Part shown: positions 34,930-43,461 of the stretch, in pieces | Layout of the letters: each line of letters starts with the position of its first letter | How positions within the stretch are numbered: position 1 is the stretch's first letter | Origin: Parafrigoribacterium mesophilum | GTDB lineage: Bacteria; Actinomycetota; Actinomycetes; Actinomycetales; Microbacteriaceae | DNA length: 64,000 nt | Assembly: GCF_039652555.1 (NCBI RefSeq) | Contig: NZ_JBDJAF010000001.1 | Coordinates: 1,240,001 to 1,304,000 of the forward strand | Reading direction: 5' to 3' | The notes under the pieces: generated by a model | Seen by the model: only the letters and a program-made list of their open reading frames with translations | Told to the model about the DNA's origin: nothing | The model's database searches: none | Program-made: the position numbers and the translations under genes

Positions 34930-35864
34930 TCCTCACCGTCACTGCGAATCCGGCCATCGACCTCACCTTCCGCGTCGACGGCCTGCTCGTCGGGGAGAGC
35001 AATCGGGTGCCCACCGCGCGCTCGCGGTCCGGCGGCAAGGGTCTCAACGTGGCGAGGGTCGCGCATCAGCTCGGCCACGATGTGCTGGCACTGGCGACCG
35101 TCGGCGGCGACACCGGGGTCGAATTCGCGCGCGGGCTGGTGGGGCGCCCCCTGCCGCACCTGCTGGTGCCGGTCTCGGCGGCCACGCGGCGCAGCATCGC
35201 GTTGGTGGACTCCGGCAACGAGGCGACCACAGTGCTGAACGAGACCGGGAGTCCGCTAGCAGAGAGGGAGTGGCAGGCGTTGACCGCTGCGGTGCGCGCC
35301 CAGGTCGGCGCGGCAACCTGCCTGGTCGGCTCTGGCAGCCTGCCGCCCGGCGCGCCGGATGGGTTCTACGCCGAACTGGTCCAGATCGCGCACGGGGCCG
35401 GGGTTCCGGCCATCATCGACGCGACCGGCGACGTGCTGCTGGCTGCCGTGCGGGCCGGCGCGGATCTCGTGAAGCCAAACCGGCGGGAACTGGTCGAGAC
35501 GACCGGCCAGGCGGATCCGCTCGCCGCAGCGCTCAGCCTGCTCGACGCCGGCGCGCGGATGGTGCTGGTCTCCCTCGGCGAAGACGGGATGTTCGCGGTG
35601 AGTACCGGCGACCGCACGCCGCTGTTCGCGCGGCTGCCCCGGTGCGCCGGCAACCCGACCGGGGCCGGCGATGCAGCCGTTGCGGCGGCCGCGGTGTGCC
35701 TGACCGCCGGGGACGATGACCCCGAGGCGATCCTGCGCCGGGCCTGCGCGTGGTCGGCCGCGGCGGTGCTGGCGCCACTCGCCGGCGAGGTGGCCGGCGA
35801 CGTGCGCGCGCTTGAAGCGGCCGTCACCCTGAGCCGGTCGACCGCCTCCCCTCCCGTCGGATAG
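34926..35864 (+). CDS. PfkB-type hexose-phosphate kinase (1-phosphofructokinase/tagatose-6-phosphate kinase)
   Basis: A 312-residue carbohydrate kinase of the LacC/FruK group. It has TVTANPAIDLTF at the N-terminus, SGGKGLNVARVAHQLG near 38-53, GSGSLPPGAPDGFY, DLVKPNRREL and the catalytic NPTGAGDA near 243-250 with the base Asp. The group phosphorylates fructose 1-phosphate, tagatose 6-phosphate or fructose 6-phosphate. With an AgaS-like protein upstream and a class II aldolase gene 5 kb away, tagatose 6-phosphate is the favoured substrate, by inference. GTG 34926 overlaps the ROK stop. It ends 1 base from the convergent permease stop. Confidence 0.85.
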   Translation: MILTVTANPAIDLTFRVDGLLVGESNRVPTARSRSGGKGLNVARVAHQLGHDVLALATVGGDTGVEFARGLVGRPLPHLLVPVSAATRRSIALVDSGNEATTVLNETGSPLAEREWQALTAAVRAQVGAATCLVGSGSLPPGAPDGFYAELVQIAHGAGVPAIIDATGDVLLAAVRAGADLVKPNRRELVETTGQADPLAAALSLLDAGARMVLVSLGEDGMFAVSTGDRTPLFARLPRCAGNPTGAGDAAVAAAAVCLTAGDDDPEAILRRACAWSAAAVLAPLAGEVAGDVRALEAAVTLSRSTASPPVG

Positions 35865-35865
35865 C

Positions 35866-36744
35866 TCACTTGATGCCGGTGAACGCGAGGCCCTCGATCA
35901 CCCGGCGTTGCAGCACGATGAACAGGATGAGGATCGGCGCCATCGTGAGCACGCTCGCCGCCATGAGCACTGGGTAGTTCACTGTCGGCACGCCGGCGAG
36001 CGAGGCGAGACCGACGGACAGCGGCGCGGCATCCGATCTCGTGGAGACCACCAGGGGCCAGAGCAGCTCGTTCCAGGAGAACAGCACGACGAGGATGGCG
36101 AGCGCGCTCACGGCGGGGCCGGTGAGCGGAAGCATGACCTTCCAGAAGATCTGGAACGGGTTGGCTCCGTCGAGCCGCGCCGCCTCCTCGAGCTCGACCG
36201 GGATCCCCATGAAGAACTGCCTCATGAGGAACGTCCCGAACGCGCTGAACAGGCCGGGCGCGACGATGCCCGCCACGGTGTCGAGCAGTCCGAGGTTCTG
36301 TACGATCTGGTACTGCGACAGCAGGTACACCTGCGAGGGGACCATGAGGATCGCGAGCACGAGTGCGAGCATGATCCCCCTGCCCCGGAATCTCATGCGT
36401 GCGAAGGCGTAGCCGGCGAAGGTGCACAGGATGATCTGCACCACCACCCGGATGACCGTGATCCAGATCGACACCCCGAGCTGTGAGAAGAACGGCATGA
36501 CGTCGAACACCGCGAGGTAGTTGTCGAAGCGCAACTCACTGGGAACGAAGGTCGGCGGCACGCTCGTGACCTCGGCGTTCGAGGAGAGCGACATGATGAG
36601 CTGCCAGAGGAACGGCAGCGCCATGGCGAGCCCGCCCAGCACGAGGACGATGTGGGCGAACAGGTGCGAACCGTAGCGTTTCGTTTCGGAGCTTCGCCCG
36701 CGTGATCGTCGCGCGCCTGTGATCCGGAGCGTGGGACTAGTCAT
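35866..36744 (-). CDS. Sugar ABC transporter permease (MalG-type)
   Basis: A 292-residue CUT1-type permease with six predicted helices (first at about 31-51) and the EAA loop LEEAARLDGANPFQIFWKVMLPL near 180-202. It ends in GLAFTGIK, a common tail for MalG-type subunits. ATG 36744 overlaps the stop of the preceding permease by 8 bases. It is the last gene of a binding protein-permease-permease operon, again without an ATPase gene. Confidence 0.9.
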   Translation of the reverse strand: MTSPTLRITGARRSRGRSSETKRYGSHLFAHIVLVLGGLAMALPFLWQLIMSLSSNAEVTSVPPTFVPSELRFDNYLAVFDVMPFFSQLGVSIWITVIRVVVQIILCTFAGYAFARMRFRGRGIMLALVLAILMVPSQVYLLSQYQIVQNLGLLDTVAGIVAPGLFSAFGTFLMRQFFMGIPVELEEAARLDGANPFQIFWKVMLPLTGPAVSALAILVVLFSWNELLWPLVVSTRSDAAPLSVGLASLAGVPTVNYPVLMAASVLTMAPILILFIVLQRRVIEGLAFTGIK

Positions 36745-37681
36745 AGTTCACCCACCTCTTCTGGAGCCTGAACTGAAGGAATGTGACGATCCCGATGATG
36801 ACCAGGATGGCGAGCGCGATCGTCGCCGCGAAACCCTTGTCGTTCCTGATGAAGCCGGTCTCGTAGAAGTAGAAGACGAGCGACTGAGTCGCCGGCATGA
36901 CGGGATTGTTCGGTCCGAGCATGGCGTAGAGCGCATCGAACAGTTGGAAGCTGCCGATGATGGTGATGATGGTGATGAAGAAGATGCTCGGCGACAGCAG
37001 CGGCACTGTCACGGACCGGAATCGTCGCCACGGGCTCGCGCCGTCGAGTTCTGCGGCCTCGTAGAGCTCAGTCGGGATGTTCTTCAGACCTGCGCCGAGG
37101 ATGAGGATGGCCAGGCCGAACGAGCCCCAGAATCCGACGAGGGAGACGGATATCAGCGCGAGGCCGGGGGTCGAGAGCCAATGCGGTCCGTCGATGCCGA
37201 CGACGGAGAGCACGTAATTGATGATGCCGAAGTCGCCGTTGAACATCATGCGCCAGACGAGGGAGATGGCGACCGGCATGGCGATGTATGGCAGGAAGAA
37301 CAGCACGCGATAGAGGGAGGAGAACTTCAGGCCAGGCCGGTTGATGAGGCTCGCGAGGAACACCGCCACCGGGATGCCGAGGAGCACGATCCCCGAGTAG
37401 ATGAGGGTGTTCAGGATGGCGCGGTAGAAGTCGGGGTCCTGGAACAACCGGACCCAGTTGTCTGCCCCGATCCAGGTCTGCCCGCCGAAGACCCCGAACT
37501 TCGTGAACGAGAAGTAGATCGTCTGCAGGATCGGCCAGAGGTAGAAGACGCAGACGCCGAGGAAGAGGGGGGCAACGAACGCCCAGGGCCACCATCCGTC
37601 CGTCCGGGCCAGGCCGCCCGGACGCCGGCGGTCAGGCATGCTGACCGCCGGCGCCCGAGAGGTGCGGTGGGACAAGGTCAC
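36737..37681 (-). CDS. Sugar ABC transporter permease (MalF-type)
   Basis: A 314-residue CUT1-type permease. A basic N-terminus of about 30 residues precedes six predicted helices, and the EAA loop LYEAAELDGASPWRRFRSVTVPL lies near 205-227. The start GTG 37681 overlaps the stop of the binding protein gene (GTGA); an in-frame ATG at 37639 is an alternative. It shares an 8-base overlap with the next permease gene. Confidence 0.9.
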   Translation of the reverse strand: MTLSHRTSRAPAVSMPDRRRPGGLARTDGWWPWAFVAPLFLGVCVFYLWPILQTIYFSFTKFGVFGGQTWIGADNWVRLFQDPDFYRAILNTLIYSGIVLLGIPVAVFLASLINRPGLKFSSLYRVLFFLPYIAMPVAISLVWRMMFNGDFGIINYVLSVVGIDGPHWLSTPGLALISVSLVGFWGSFGLAILILGAGLKNIPTELYEAAELDGASPWRRFRSVTVPLLSPSIFFITIITIIGSFQLFDALYAMLGPNNPVMPATQSLVFYFYETGFIRNDKGFAATIALAILVIIGIVTFLQFRLQKRWVNYD

Positions 37682-39012
37682 TCGGCGTCCAGTGCCGCTT
37701 GAACCTTCGTCGCGAGGTCCGCGTTGGCCTGGTCGACCGGAACATCGCCGTTGAACGCCGGGAGCAGCAACTCCGCCTCCAGCCCGGCCCAGGCCGAGGT
37801 GTTCTTCGAGACCGGGTAGGGGTAGGAGTAGGCGATCGCATCGAGGAACACCTGCAGGTCGTACTGCGGGATCGAGTCCACGAACGCCTTCTGGGTCCCG
37901 TTGAACGCGGGGATCACCGCGCCCATCTCACCCTGCTGCTGCTGCGCCGCCTTGCTCGCGAGGTACACCTGCAGTGCCTGCGCGGCCGGCTTGTTCGCAC
38001 TCTTGGCCGAGACGACGTTGGCGACTCCGTGGATGACGGTGGCCTGCCGCTCACCCTTGGGCAATTCGACGACCTGAACGTCATCCTTCACGTCGGACTG
38101 CACCATGGCGTTGCGCTGCCAGCTTCCACCCTGGAACATCGCGGCCTTGCCGGAGGTGAACCAGGTGAGTGCGGGGGTGTCGCTGAGCTGCTGGATGTTC
38201 GGCGAGGCGCCGCTCGTGATGAGCTCGGTCCAGAACTGAATGCCGGCCGCCGCCTCCGGGGTGCCGTACCCCGTCTTCTTGCCGTCGGCGGAGATCACGT
38301 CACCGCCCGCCTGCAGGATGGTGTCGTAGTAGCCGGACTGCCCGTCCGTGGCTGCGGCGATGCCGTAGATCCCTTCGCCGGACAGCGCGCCGGAGATGGC
38401 CTTGGCCTTCTCCTGCAGGTCGTCCCAGGTCCAGCCCGCCTTCGGCTCCTCGACCCCGGCCTTCGCGAACAACGCCTTGTTGTACCAGAGCGCGATCGTG
38501 TCGAAGTCCTTCGGCACCCCATAGCTCACGCCATCCAGGGTGTAGAGGTCGATGAGGGCCTTCGGATAGTCGCCAGGCGTGATGTGGCCGCCGTCGACCT
38601 CCGAGGTGATCGGCTCGAACATCCCGTTGGAGGCGTACAACTGGAAGTTGGGCCCGTTCATCCAGAACAGGTCGGGGAGGGTCGCGCTCGACCCCTGCGT
38701 CTGGAGTTTCGTCCAGTAGTCGCCCCACGGGGTGACGTTCACATTGACCTTGATGTTGGGATACTCCTTGTTGAAGCCCTCGATGTTGGCTTCGATCGCC
38801 TCGACCTGGGTCTGGTCCCAGACGCCATAGGTGATTTCGGCCTTGAGATCCTTGGCCGGGGGCGTGTAGCCGTCCGCGGCCGGCGAGTCCGTTCCAGCGG
38901 AGGTGGAGCATCCGGCCAGCAGTGCCGCGACGCCCGCGATGGCGAGCGCGGTGGTCAGGCGCCTTCTGGTTCGAGAGTGGGAGCCTGGCAGGGTTGGTGC
39001 TGTGCGTCGCAT
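37678..39012 (-). CDS. Sugar ABC transporter substrate-binding lipoprotein
   Basis: A 444-residue family 1 solute-binding protein. The N-terminus has twin Arg residues, a hydrophobic core and the lipobox LLAGCSTS (Cys near 35). Recognisable stretches are NKEYPNIKVNVNVTPWGDYWTKLQTQ and YGVPKDFDTIALWYNKALF, common in oligosaccharide binders. It should deliver the sugar to the two permeases with which it is coupled. ATG 39012 is 15 bases downstream of the end of the oxidoreductase gene, so the operon probably begins at the promoter near 40298. Confidence 0.92.
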   Translation of the reverse strand: MRRTAPTLPGSHSRTRRRLTTALAIAGVAALLAGCSTSAGTDSPAADGYTPPAKDLKAEITYGVWDQTQVEAIEANIEGFNKEYPNIKVNVNVTPWGDYWTKLQTQGSSATLPDLFWMNGPNFQLYASNGMFEPITSEVDGGHITPGDYPKALIDLYTLDGVSYGVPKDFDTIALWYNKALFAKAGVEEPKAGWTWDDLQEKAKAISGALSGEGIYGIAAATDGQSGYYDTILQAGGDVISADGKKTGYGTPEAAAGIQFWTELITSGASPNIQQLSDTPALTWFTSGKAAMFQGGSWQRNAMVQSDVKDDVQVVELPKGERQATVIHGVANVVSAKSANKPAAQALQVYLASKAAQQQQGEMGAVIPAFNGTQKAFVDSIPQYDLQVFLDAIAYSYPYPVSKNTSAWAGLEAELLLPAFNGDVPVDQANADLATKVQAALDAE

Positions 39013-39027
39013 GAGTCGAGCCTTTCT

Positions 39028-40236
39028 TTACTGTTGGGAGGAGCGGTGGATGGTGGAGCGTTCCAGGTAGGAGACCAGGTCGGCCGGCAGTGGGGGAACG
39101 TCGATGGGGACGGAGCCGTTGCGCAGCGACTGTGCCGCGAGCGCGCCGACGGCCGCCGCATAGCGTGCGGCGACCGGCGAGGTGGCGGTGGACGCACCGG
39201 TGCGCAGAAGGTCGATGAACTCGGTGACGGTGAGCCGGTCCGCGTCGACGTGGCCCGCGGCGAGGCCGCCGACGGTGTATTCGGCATCGCCGGATGCGGC
39301 AAAGTCATGCCGCCGATTCCACACCTTCACGATGCTGCCGACGGTGTCGCCGAAGTTCTCCACGCGGCCCTCGGTACCGATCACCGTGTAGTTGCGCCAG
39401 TAGTCCGGGGCGAAGTGGCACTGCTGATAGCTCGCGGTGACGCCGTTATCCAGTTCGAGCAGCAACATCGAGACGTCTTCGACGTCGACCACCGGGTTGA
39501 GTCCGGTCTGCGCCAGCGGCGGCCAGTTGTCCATCGAGAACCAGTCGGTCATCCGTTGGCCGGAGCGGTCCGCACGGTCGGTGATCGAGCCGTAGAGCGC
39601 GAGCGCGCCCATGGCCACGACGCGACGGCCGTACCCGCCGGCGAGGTAATGGATCACGTCGAGATCGTGGCTGCCCTTCTGAAGCAGCAGCGAGTTCGTC
39701 GCCCGGCGGTCGGCGTGCCAGTCCTTGAAGTAGTAGTCGCCGCCGTTGCCGACGAAGTGCCGGCACCAGATGGCCTTCACCTCGCCGATCTCGCCCCGCC
39801 GGATGATGTCGCGCAGCAGCGTCACCACGGGCGCGTGCCGGAAGTTGTGACCGACGTAGAGCACGGTTCCGGTCTCCATAGCGGCGGCAAGCACCGCGTC
39901 GCAGTCCGCCACGGTGATCGCGAGTGGCTTCTCCAGATACACCGCGATCCCGGCGCGGAGCAGGTCGATCGCGATGCGCGCGTGCGTGGCGTCCGGAGTC
40001 AGCACGAAGGCGGCGTCTACTCCGCCCGCGGCGATCAGGTCGGTATGCGAGGCGTGGATCGCCACGTCCCGGCCGAACAGGGTCCGGGCAGTCTCCCTCC
40101 CGAGCGGTGAGCTGTCTGCGACGGCCAGCACCGCGACACCGCCGTCAGAGCCGTCCGTCGCGTGGTGGAGGATTGCGGCACGCTGCCCAACGCCGATGAC
40201 GGCGAGCCGAAGTTGCGGCTGTGCGGAACGATCCAT
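39028..40236 (-). CDS. Gfo/Idh/MocA-family oxidoreductase
   Basis: A 402-residue NAD(P)-dependent oxidoreductase. The Rossmann segment AVIGVGQRAAILHHA is at about 12-26, the EKPLAI motif near 99-104 and the catalytic-site segment LLQKGSHDLDVIHYLAG near 190-206. No signal peptide is present. It is the first gene of the importer operon. Some Gfo/Idh relatives (GH109) are N-acetylgalactosaminidases that use NAD, which would suit this locus, but I cannot assign it to that family from sequence alone. AAGGG precedes ATG 40236. Confidence 0.85.
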   Translation of the reverse strand: MDRSAQPQLRLAVIGVGQRAAILHHATDGSDGGVAVLAVADSSPLGRETARTLFGRDVAIHASHTDLIAAGGVDAAFVLTPDATHARIAIDLLRAGIAVYLEKPLAITVADCDAVLAAAMETGTVLYVGHNFRHAPVVTLLRDIIRRGEIGEVKAIWCRHFVGNGGDYYFKDWHADRRATNSLLLQKGSHDLDVIHYLAGGYGRRVVAMGALALYGSITDRADRSGQRMTDWFSMDNWPPLAQTGLNPVVDVEDVSMLLLELDNGVTASYQQCHFAPDYWRNYTVIGTEGRVENFGDTVGSIVKVWNRRHDFAASGDAEYTVGGLAAGHVDADRLTVTEFIDLLRTGASTATSPVAARYAAAVGALAAQSLRNGSVPIDVPPLPADLVSYLERSTIHRSSQQ

Positions 40237-40257
40237 GCCAACACCCTTGTTTGCTTG

Positions 40258-40298
40258 ATAATGAACGATTATGCCCTATATCGATCACTACTTGTCAA
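40258..40298 (-). promoter_or_regulatory. Promoter with overlapping palindrome for the oxidoreductase-importer operon
   Basis: On the minus strand TTGACA (40293-40298) and CATAAT (40268-40273) form a promoter with a 19-base spacer. A palindrome, ATAATGAACGATTAT (40258-40272; arms ATAAT/ATTAT), overlaps the -10. It is a good place for the DeoR-type regulator encoded next door to repress. The first start codon is 22 bases further on. Confidence 0.6.
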
Positions 40299-40383
40299 GT
40301 GGTTGGCGTGAAGTGGGGACAGTTGGCTCACCCCGAGCGTGAACGGACCGGCCACGAGCGCGCCGGCGCTGCCACCGGAGTCG

Positions 40384-41172
40384 TCAGGCGGCGACGATGA
40401 CCTCGACGCCGGCGAGGTCGAATGTCTCGCGCATGGCGTCGCCGAGCGGCGCATCCGTCACGAGCGTGTCGATCTTCTCCAGGTCGCAAATCCGGGCGAA
40501 GGTGGCCTTGCCCACCTTGGAGGCGTCGGCGACGATGATCACCCGCCCCGCAACGGAAGCGAGTTGGCGGCTGACGTCGGCTTCCCCCTCGTGGATGGTC
40601 GTGGCGCCGAATTGAACGCTCAAGCCGTCCACACCGAGGATCGCGACATCCAACGACAGCGACTTGATGGTGTCCCCGACGAGCGGACCGACGAGTTCGT
40701 ACGACTGACGCCTGGCGACACCGCCGGTGACCACTATTTTCACGTGCGACCGGATGGAGAGCTCGAAGGCGATGTTGAGGGCATTGGTGACGATCGTCAC
40801 GCCGGGTTCGTCACCCGAGCCGATGAGCTTCTCGGCTCGCCCGATGGCCCGAGACACCTCGCTCGTGGTGGTTCCGCCGTTGAGGCCGATCACGTCGCCG
40901 AAGTTCACCATGTCGGCGACCGCCGCGGCGATGGCGGCTTTGGCCTCGGCATTACGCGGTGCCTTGTACTGTAGCGGGAGTTCGTAGCCGGACCCGAGTG
41001 CCATGGCGCCGCCATGCGTTCGCGTCACCAGTCGCTGGTCGGCGAGGCCGTTGAGATCGCGCCGCGCCGTTGCCGCGGAAATATGCAGTTCATCGACTAT
41101 TTCCTGGATCGACACGGATCCGCGCACGATGACGAGCTCGAGCACCGCGTTCAATCTGTGCTGCTGAGACAA
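40384..41172 (-). CDS. DeoR-family transcriptional regulator
   Basis: A 262-residue DeoR regulator. The N-terminal helix-turn-helix (VSIQEIVDELHISAATARRDLNGLADQRLVTRTHGGA at about 20-56) is followed by the DeoR sensor domain, with GLNGGTTTSEVSRAI and DASKVGKATFARI as sugar-phosphate-binding segments. The start is TTG at 41172, with GGAGG upstream. It lies between the aldolase gene and the importer operon. By analogy with AgaR, a member of this family, it may respond to an amino-sugar or tagatose phosphate; that is inference. Confidence 0.9.
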   Translation of the reverse strand: MSQQHRLNAVLELVIVRGSVSIQEIVDELHISAATARRDLNGLADQRLVTRTHGGAMALGSGYELPLQYKAPRNAEAKAAIAAAVADMVNFGDVIGLNGGTTTSEVSRAIGRAEKLIGSGDEPGVTIVTNALNIAFELSIRSHVKIVVTGGVARRQSYELVGPLVGDTIKSLSLDVAILGVDGLSVQFGATTIHEGEADVSRQLASVAGRVIIVADASKVGKATFARICDLEKIDTLVTDAPLGDAMRETFDLAGVEVIVAA

Positions 41173-41278
41173 CCGCTGCCCTCCACCTTCGTGCGTCCGT
41201 CACGCCAGACGCGTCGCACCATCAAATCACAAAGCCTTCCCCGTCTTGGATCTCTCGTCGCGGATCGCTCGTCCTTGG

Positions 41279-42124
41279 TTACCGTGACACGACCGAGCAC
41301 AGCCGGGCGACGGTCTCGGTGATGGCCGCCCGCCCATCCCGCAGGTAGATGCGCGGGTCGCTCGAGGTCGTCGCATCCAACCGCCTGCGAACCGCGGAGG
41401 TGAACGCGACGCCCAGCGCCGTTCCGATGTTGATCTTTCTCATCCCGGCGGCGACGGCCTGTCTGATGGTCTCATCCGGGACTCCCGACGAGCCGTGGAG
41501 TACGAGCGGAACCGGGACGCGCTCCGCGAGCCTGCCGATCAGGGCGATGTCGAGTGTCGCGGTTTTGGCCGTCATCGCGTGGGAACTCCCCACCGCGACG
41601 GCGAGCCCGTCCACGCCGGTGTCGCCCACGAATTCGGCTGCCTCGTCGGGATCGGTGCGGACTCCCGGCGCATGGGCGCCGTCCTTGCCACCGACCTCGC
41701 CGAGTTCGGCTTCGATCCAGAGCCCGATATCGTGCGCCACCCGGGACAGTGCCGCGGTGCGCTCGACGTTGAGTGCGTAGGGCAGATGCGCCGCATCGAC
41801 CATGAGCGAGCTGACACCGGTCACCGAGGCGGCCGCGATTCCCGCGTCGATAAGGGCCACGTCCTGGAAATGGTCCAGGTGGATCGCGACAGGTATCGAA
41901 GCCGCTTTGGCCAGCTCGGTACAGGCAGCGAGAATCGGCACCATGTTGCCGTCGTGGAAACGCACGGTGTTTTCACTCAGCTGGAGCAGTAGTGCAGCAC
42001 CCGCGGTTTCGCCGCCGCTGACGATCGCTTCCGCATGCTCCAGGGTGATCACGTTGAACGCTGCGACCGCGCTGTCTTCCCGGACCGCAGCGGCTACCAG
42101 GTCACGCGTGAGTGCAAGTGTCAT
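41279..42124 (-). CDS. Class II aldolase (KbaY/FbaA-type)
   Basis: A 281-residue zinc-dependent aldolase that cleaves a ketose 1,6-bisphosphate or related ketose phosphate. The metal and substrate motifs are seen as AIHLDHFQD near 78-86, EAELGEVGGKDG, AVGSSHAM and PLVLHGSSGVPDE. GatY/KbaY (tagatose bisphosphate) and FbaA share this form. Next to the AgaS-like, PfkB-type and NagA-type genes, tagatose 1,6-bisphosphate is the favoured substrate. ATG 42124 has a weak ribosome-binding site; the frame is open further upstream, but that part overlaps the divergent control region of nagA. Confidence 0.87.
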   Translation of the reverse strand: MTLALTRDLVAAAVREDSAVAAFNVITLEHAEAIVSGGETAGAALLLQLSENTVRFHDGNMVPILAACTELAKAASIPVAIHLDHFQDVALIDAGIAAASVTGVSSLMVDAAHLPYALNVERTAALSRVAHDIGLWIEAELGEVGGKDGAHAPGVRTDPDEAAEFVGDTGVDGLAVAVGSSHAMTAKTATLDIALIGRLAERVPVPLVLHGSSGVPDETIRQAVAAGMRKINIGTALGVAFTSAVRRRLDATTSSDPRIYLRDGRAAITETVARLCSVVSR

Positions 42125-42265
42125 GAATCGATCATCCACGGGACAGGCCCCGGCACGCAAGGTTGTGATCGACAATCCGGGATACCGAGCAACATCGAGC
42201 GTCATGCCCGGAAGTGGCGGCTGGCTATCCTGAGGACACGGTAGAAACAAGTGAGGGGAGCATCA

Positions 42266-43408
42266 GTGTCCGGTCGAACACTCATCCACTCCGCCCGGCT
42301 GGTCACCTCGGGGCGGATCGTCGAGGGCGGCTGGGTGCTCTTCGAGGGCGGCCAGATCGCCGGGGTGGGCGAAGGCGACCGGTGGCCGGGCGCCGACGCG
42401 GTGACCGATGCCCGAGGCCGCTGGCTCACGCCAGGATTCATCGACATTCACGGGCACGGTGGCGGCGGTACCTCATTCGATTCGGGTACCGACGGCATCC
42501 TTTCCGCGCTCGCACTGCACCGCAGTCACGGCACCACCCGCTCGGTGCTGTCGCTCGTGACCGCGGCGCTGCCCGACCTGGAACGGCAACTCGGCATCAT
42601 CGCGGATGCCGCCGGCGCCGACCCGCTGATCCTCGGCTCCCACTTGGAAGGTCCATTCCTCGACGACGCCCACCGAGGCGCCCATGACCCGGCGCTGCTC
42701 CGGCCGGCGGACCGGACCAGCGTCGACCGGCTGCTCGCCGCGGCGGACGACACCCTGGTGCAGATCACGTTGGCGCCTGAAATGCCCGGCGGAATGGATG
42801 CACTGCGGCAGTTCGTGGATGCCTCGGTCGTGGTGGCGGTTGGTCACTGCGCCGCGGACTACGACATCGCGATGGCGGCGTTCGACGCCGGTGCCAGCAT
42901 CCTGACGCACGCGTTCAACGCGATGCCAGGCATCCACCACCGCGCCCCCGGTCCCGTGGCGGCCGCGATGGACTCCGCCGGGGTGACGCTGGAGGTCATC
43001 AACGACGGCGTGCACGTGCATCCAGCGGTGGTGCGGCTCGCGTTCGAGGGTGCCGCGGGCAGAATCGCGCTGATCACCGATGCCATGGCCGCCACCGGCT
43101 CCGCCGACGGCCACTACCGGCTCGGCACCCTGGATGTGACAGTGACCGACGGCGTGGCGAGGCTGGCGGACGGCGGGTCCATCGCCGGCTCCACGCTCAC
43201 CCTGGACACCGCGTTGCGGCTCGCAGTCAGCTCGGTCGGTCTGCCCGTTGAGGTCGCCGTCCGAGCGCTCACCGAGACCCCGGCCCGGGCGATCGGCCGC
43301 GAAAAAGACCTCGGACAGCTGGCACTGGGCTTCGCCGCCGACGCCGTGCTGCTGGACGCCGACTTCACCGTGCAGGGCGTGTGGGGCGCGGGACGCCCGC
43401 TGACTTAA
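42266..43408 (+). CDS. nagA: N-acetylglucosamine-6-phosphate (or N-acetylgalactosamine-6-phosphate) deacetylase
   Basis: A 380-residue amidohydrolase of the NagA family, which removes acetate from an N-acetylhexosamine 6-phosphate. It has the metal motif FIDIHGHGGGG near 58-68, GSHLEGPFLDDAHRGAH near 123-139, a His in VVAVGHCAAD, HAFNAMPGIHHRAPG and the catalytic Asp in LITDAMAATG. GTG 42266 is chosen because GGGGAG sits 5 bases upstream; an in-frame GTG at 42251 has none. It is divergent from the aldolase gene with a 141-base gap. Confidence 0.92.
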   Translation: MSGRTLIHSARLVTSGRIVEGGWVLFEGGQIAGVGEGDRWPGADAVTDARGRWLTPGFIDIHGHGGGGTSFDSGTDGILSALALHRSHGTTRSVLSLVTAALPDLERQLGIIADAAGADPLILGSHLEGPFLDDAHRGAHDPALLRPADRTSVDRLLAAADDTLVQITLAPEMPGGMDALRQFVDASVVVAVGHCAADYDIAMAAFDAGASILTHAFNAMPGIHHRAPGPVAAAMDSAGVTLEVINDGVHVHPAVVRLAFEGAAGRIALITDAMAATGSADGHYRLGTLDVTVTDGVARLADGGSIAGSTLTLDTALRLAVSSVGLPVEVAVRALTETPARAIGREKDLGQLALGFAADAVLLDADFTVQGVWGAGRPLT

Positions 43409-43461
43409 CGGGCGACCACGATACCCAGGCACTACGCTGTGCCGGGAAAGGACCACCGCCG

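Noticed and set aside
37699..40110. An 803-codon open frame on the plus strand
   Set aside because: It runs antisense to two clear genes (binding protein and oxidoreductase), is rich in Arg, Val and Gly as expected of a shadow frame in GC-rich DNA, and shows no recognisable domain or ribosome site.
39028..40236. Assignment of the oxidoreductase as a GH109 alpha-N-acetylgalactosaminidase
   Set aside because: The fold and the locus would allow it, but no signal peptide or family-specific motif can be confirmed by eye.
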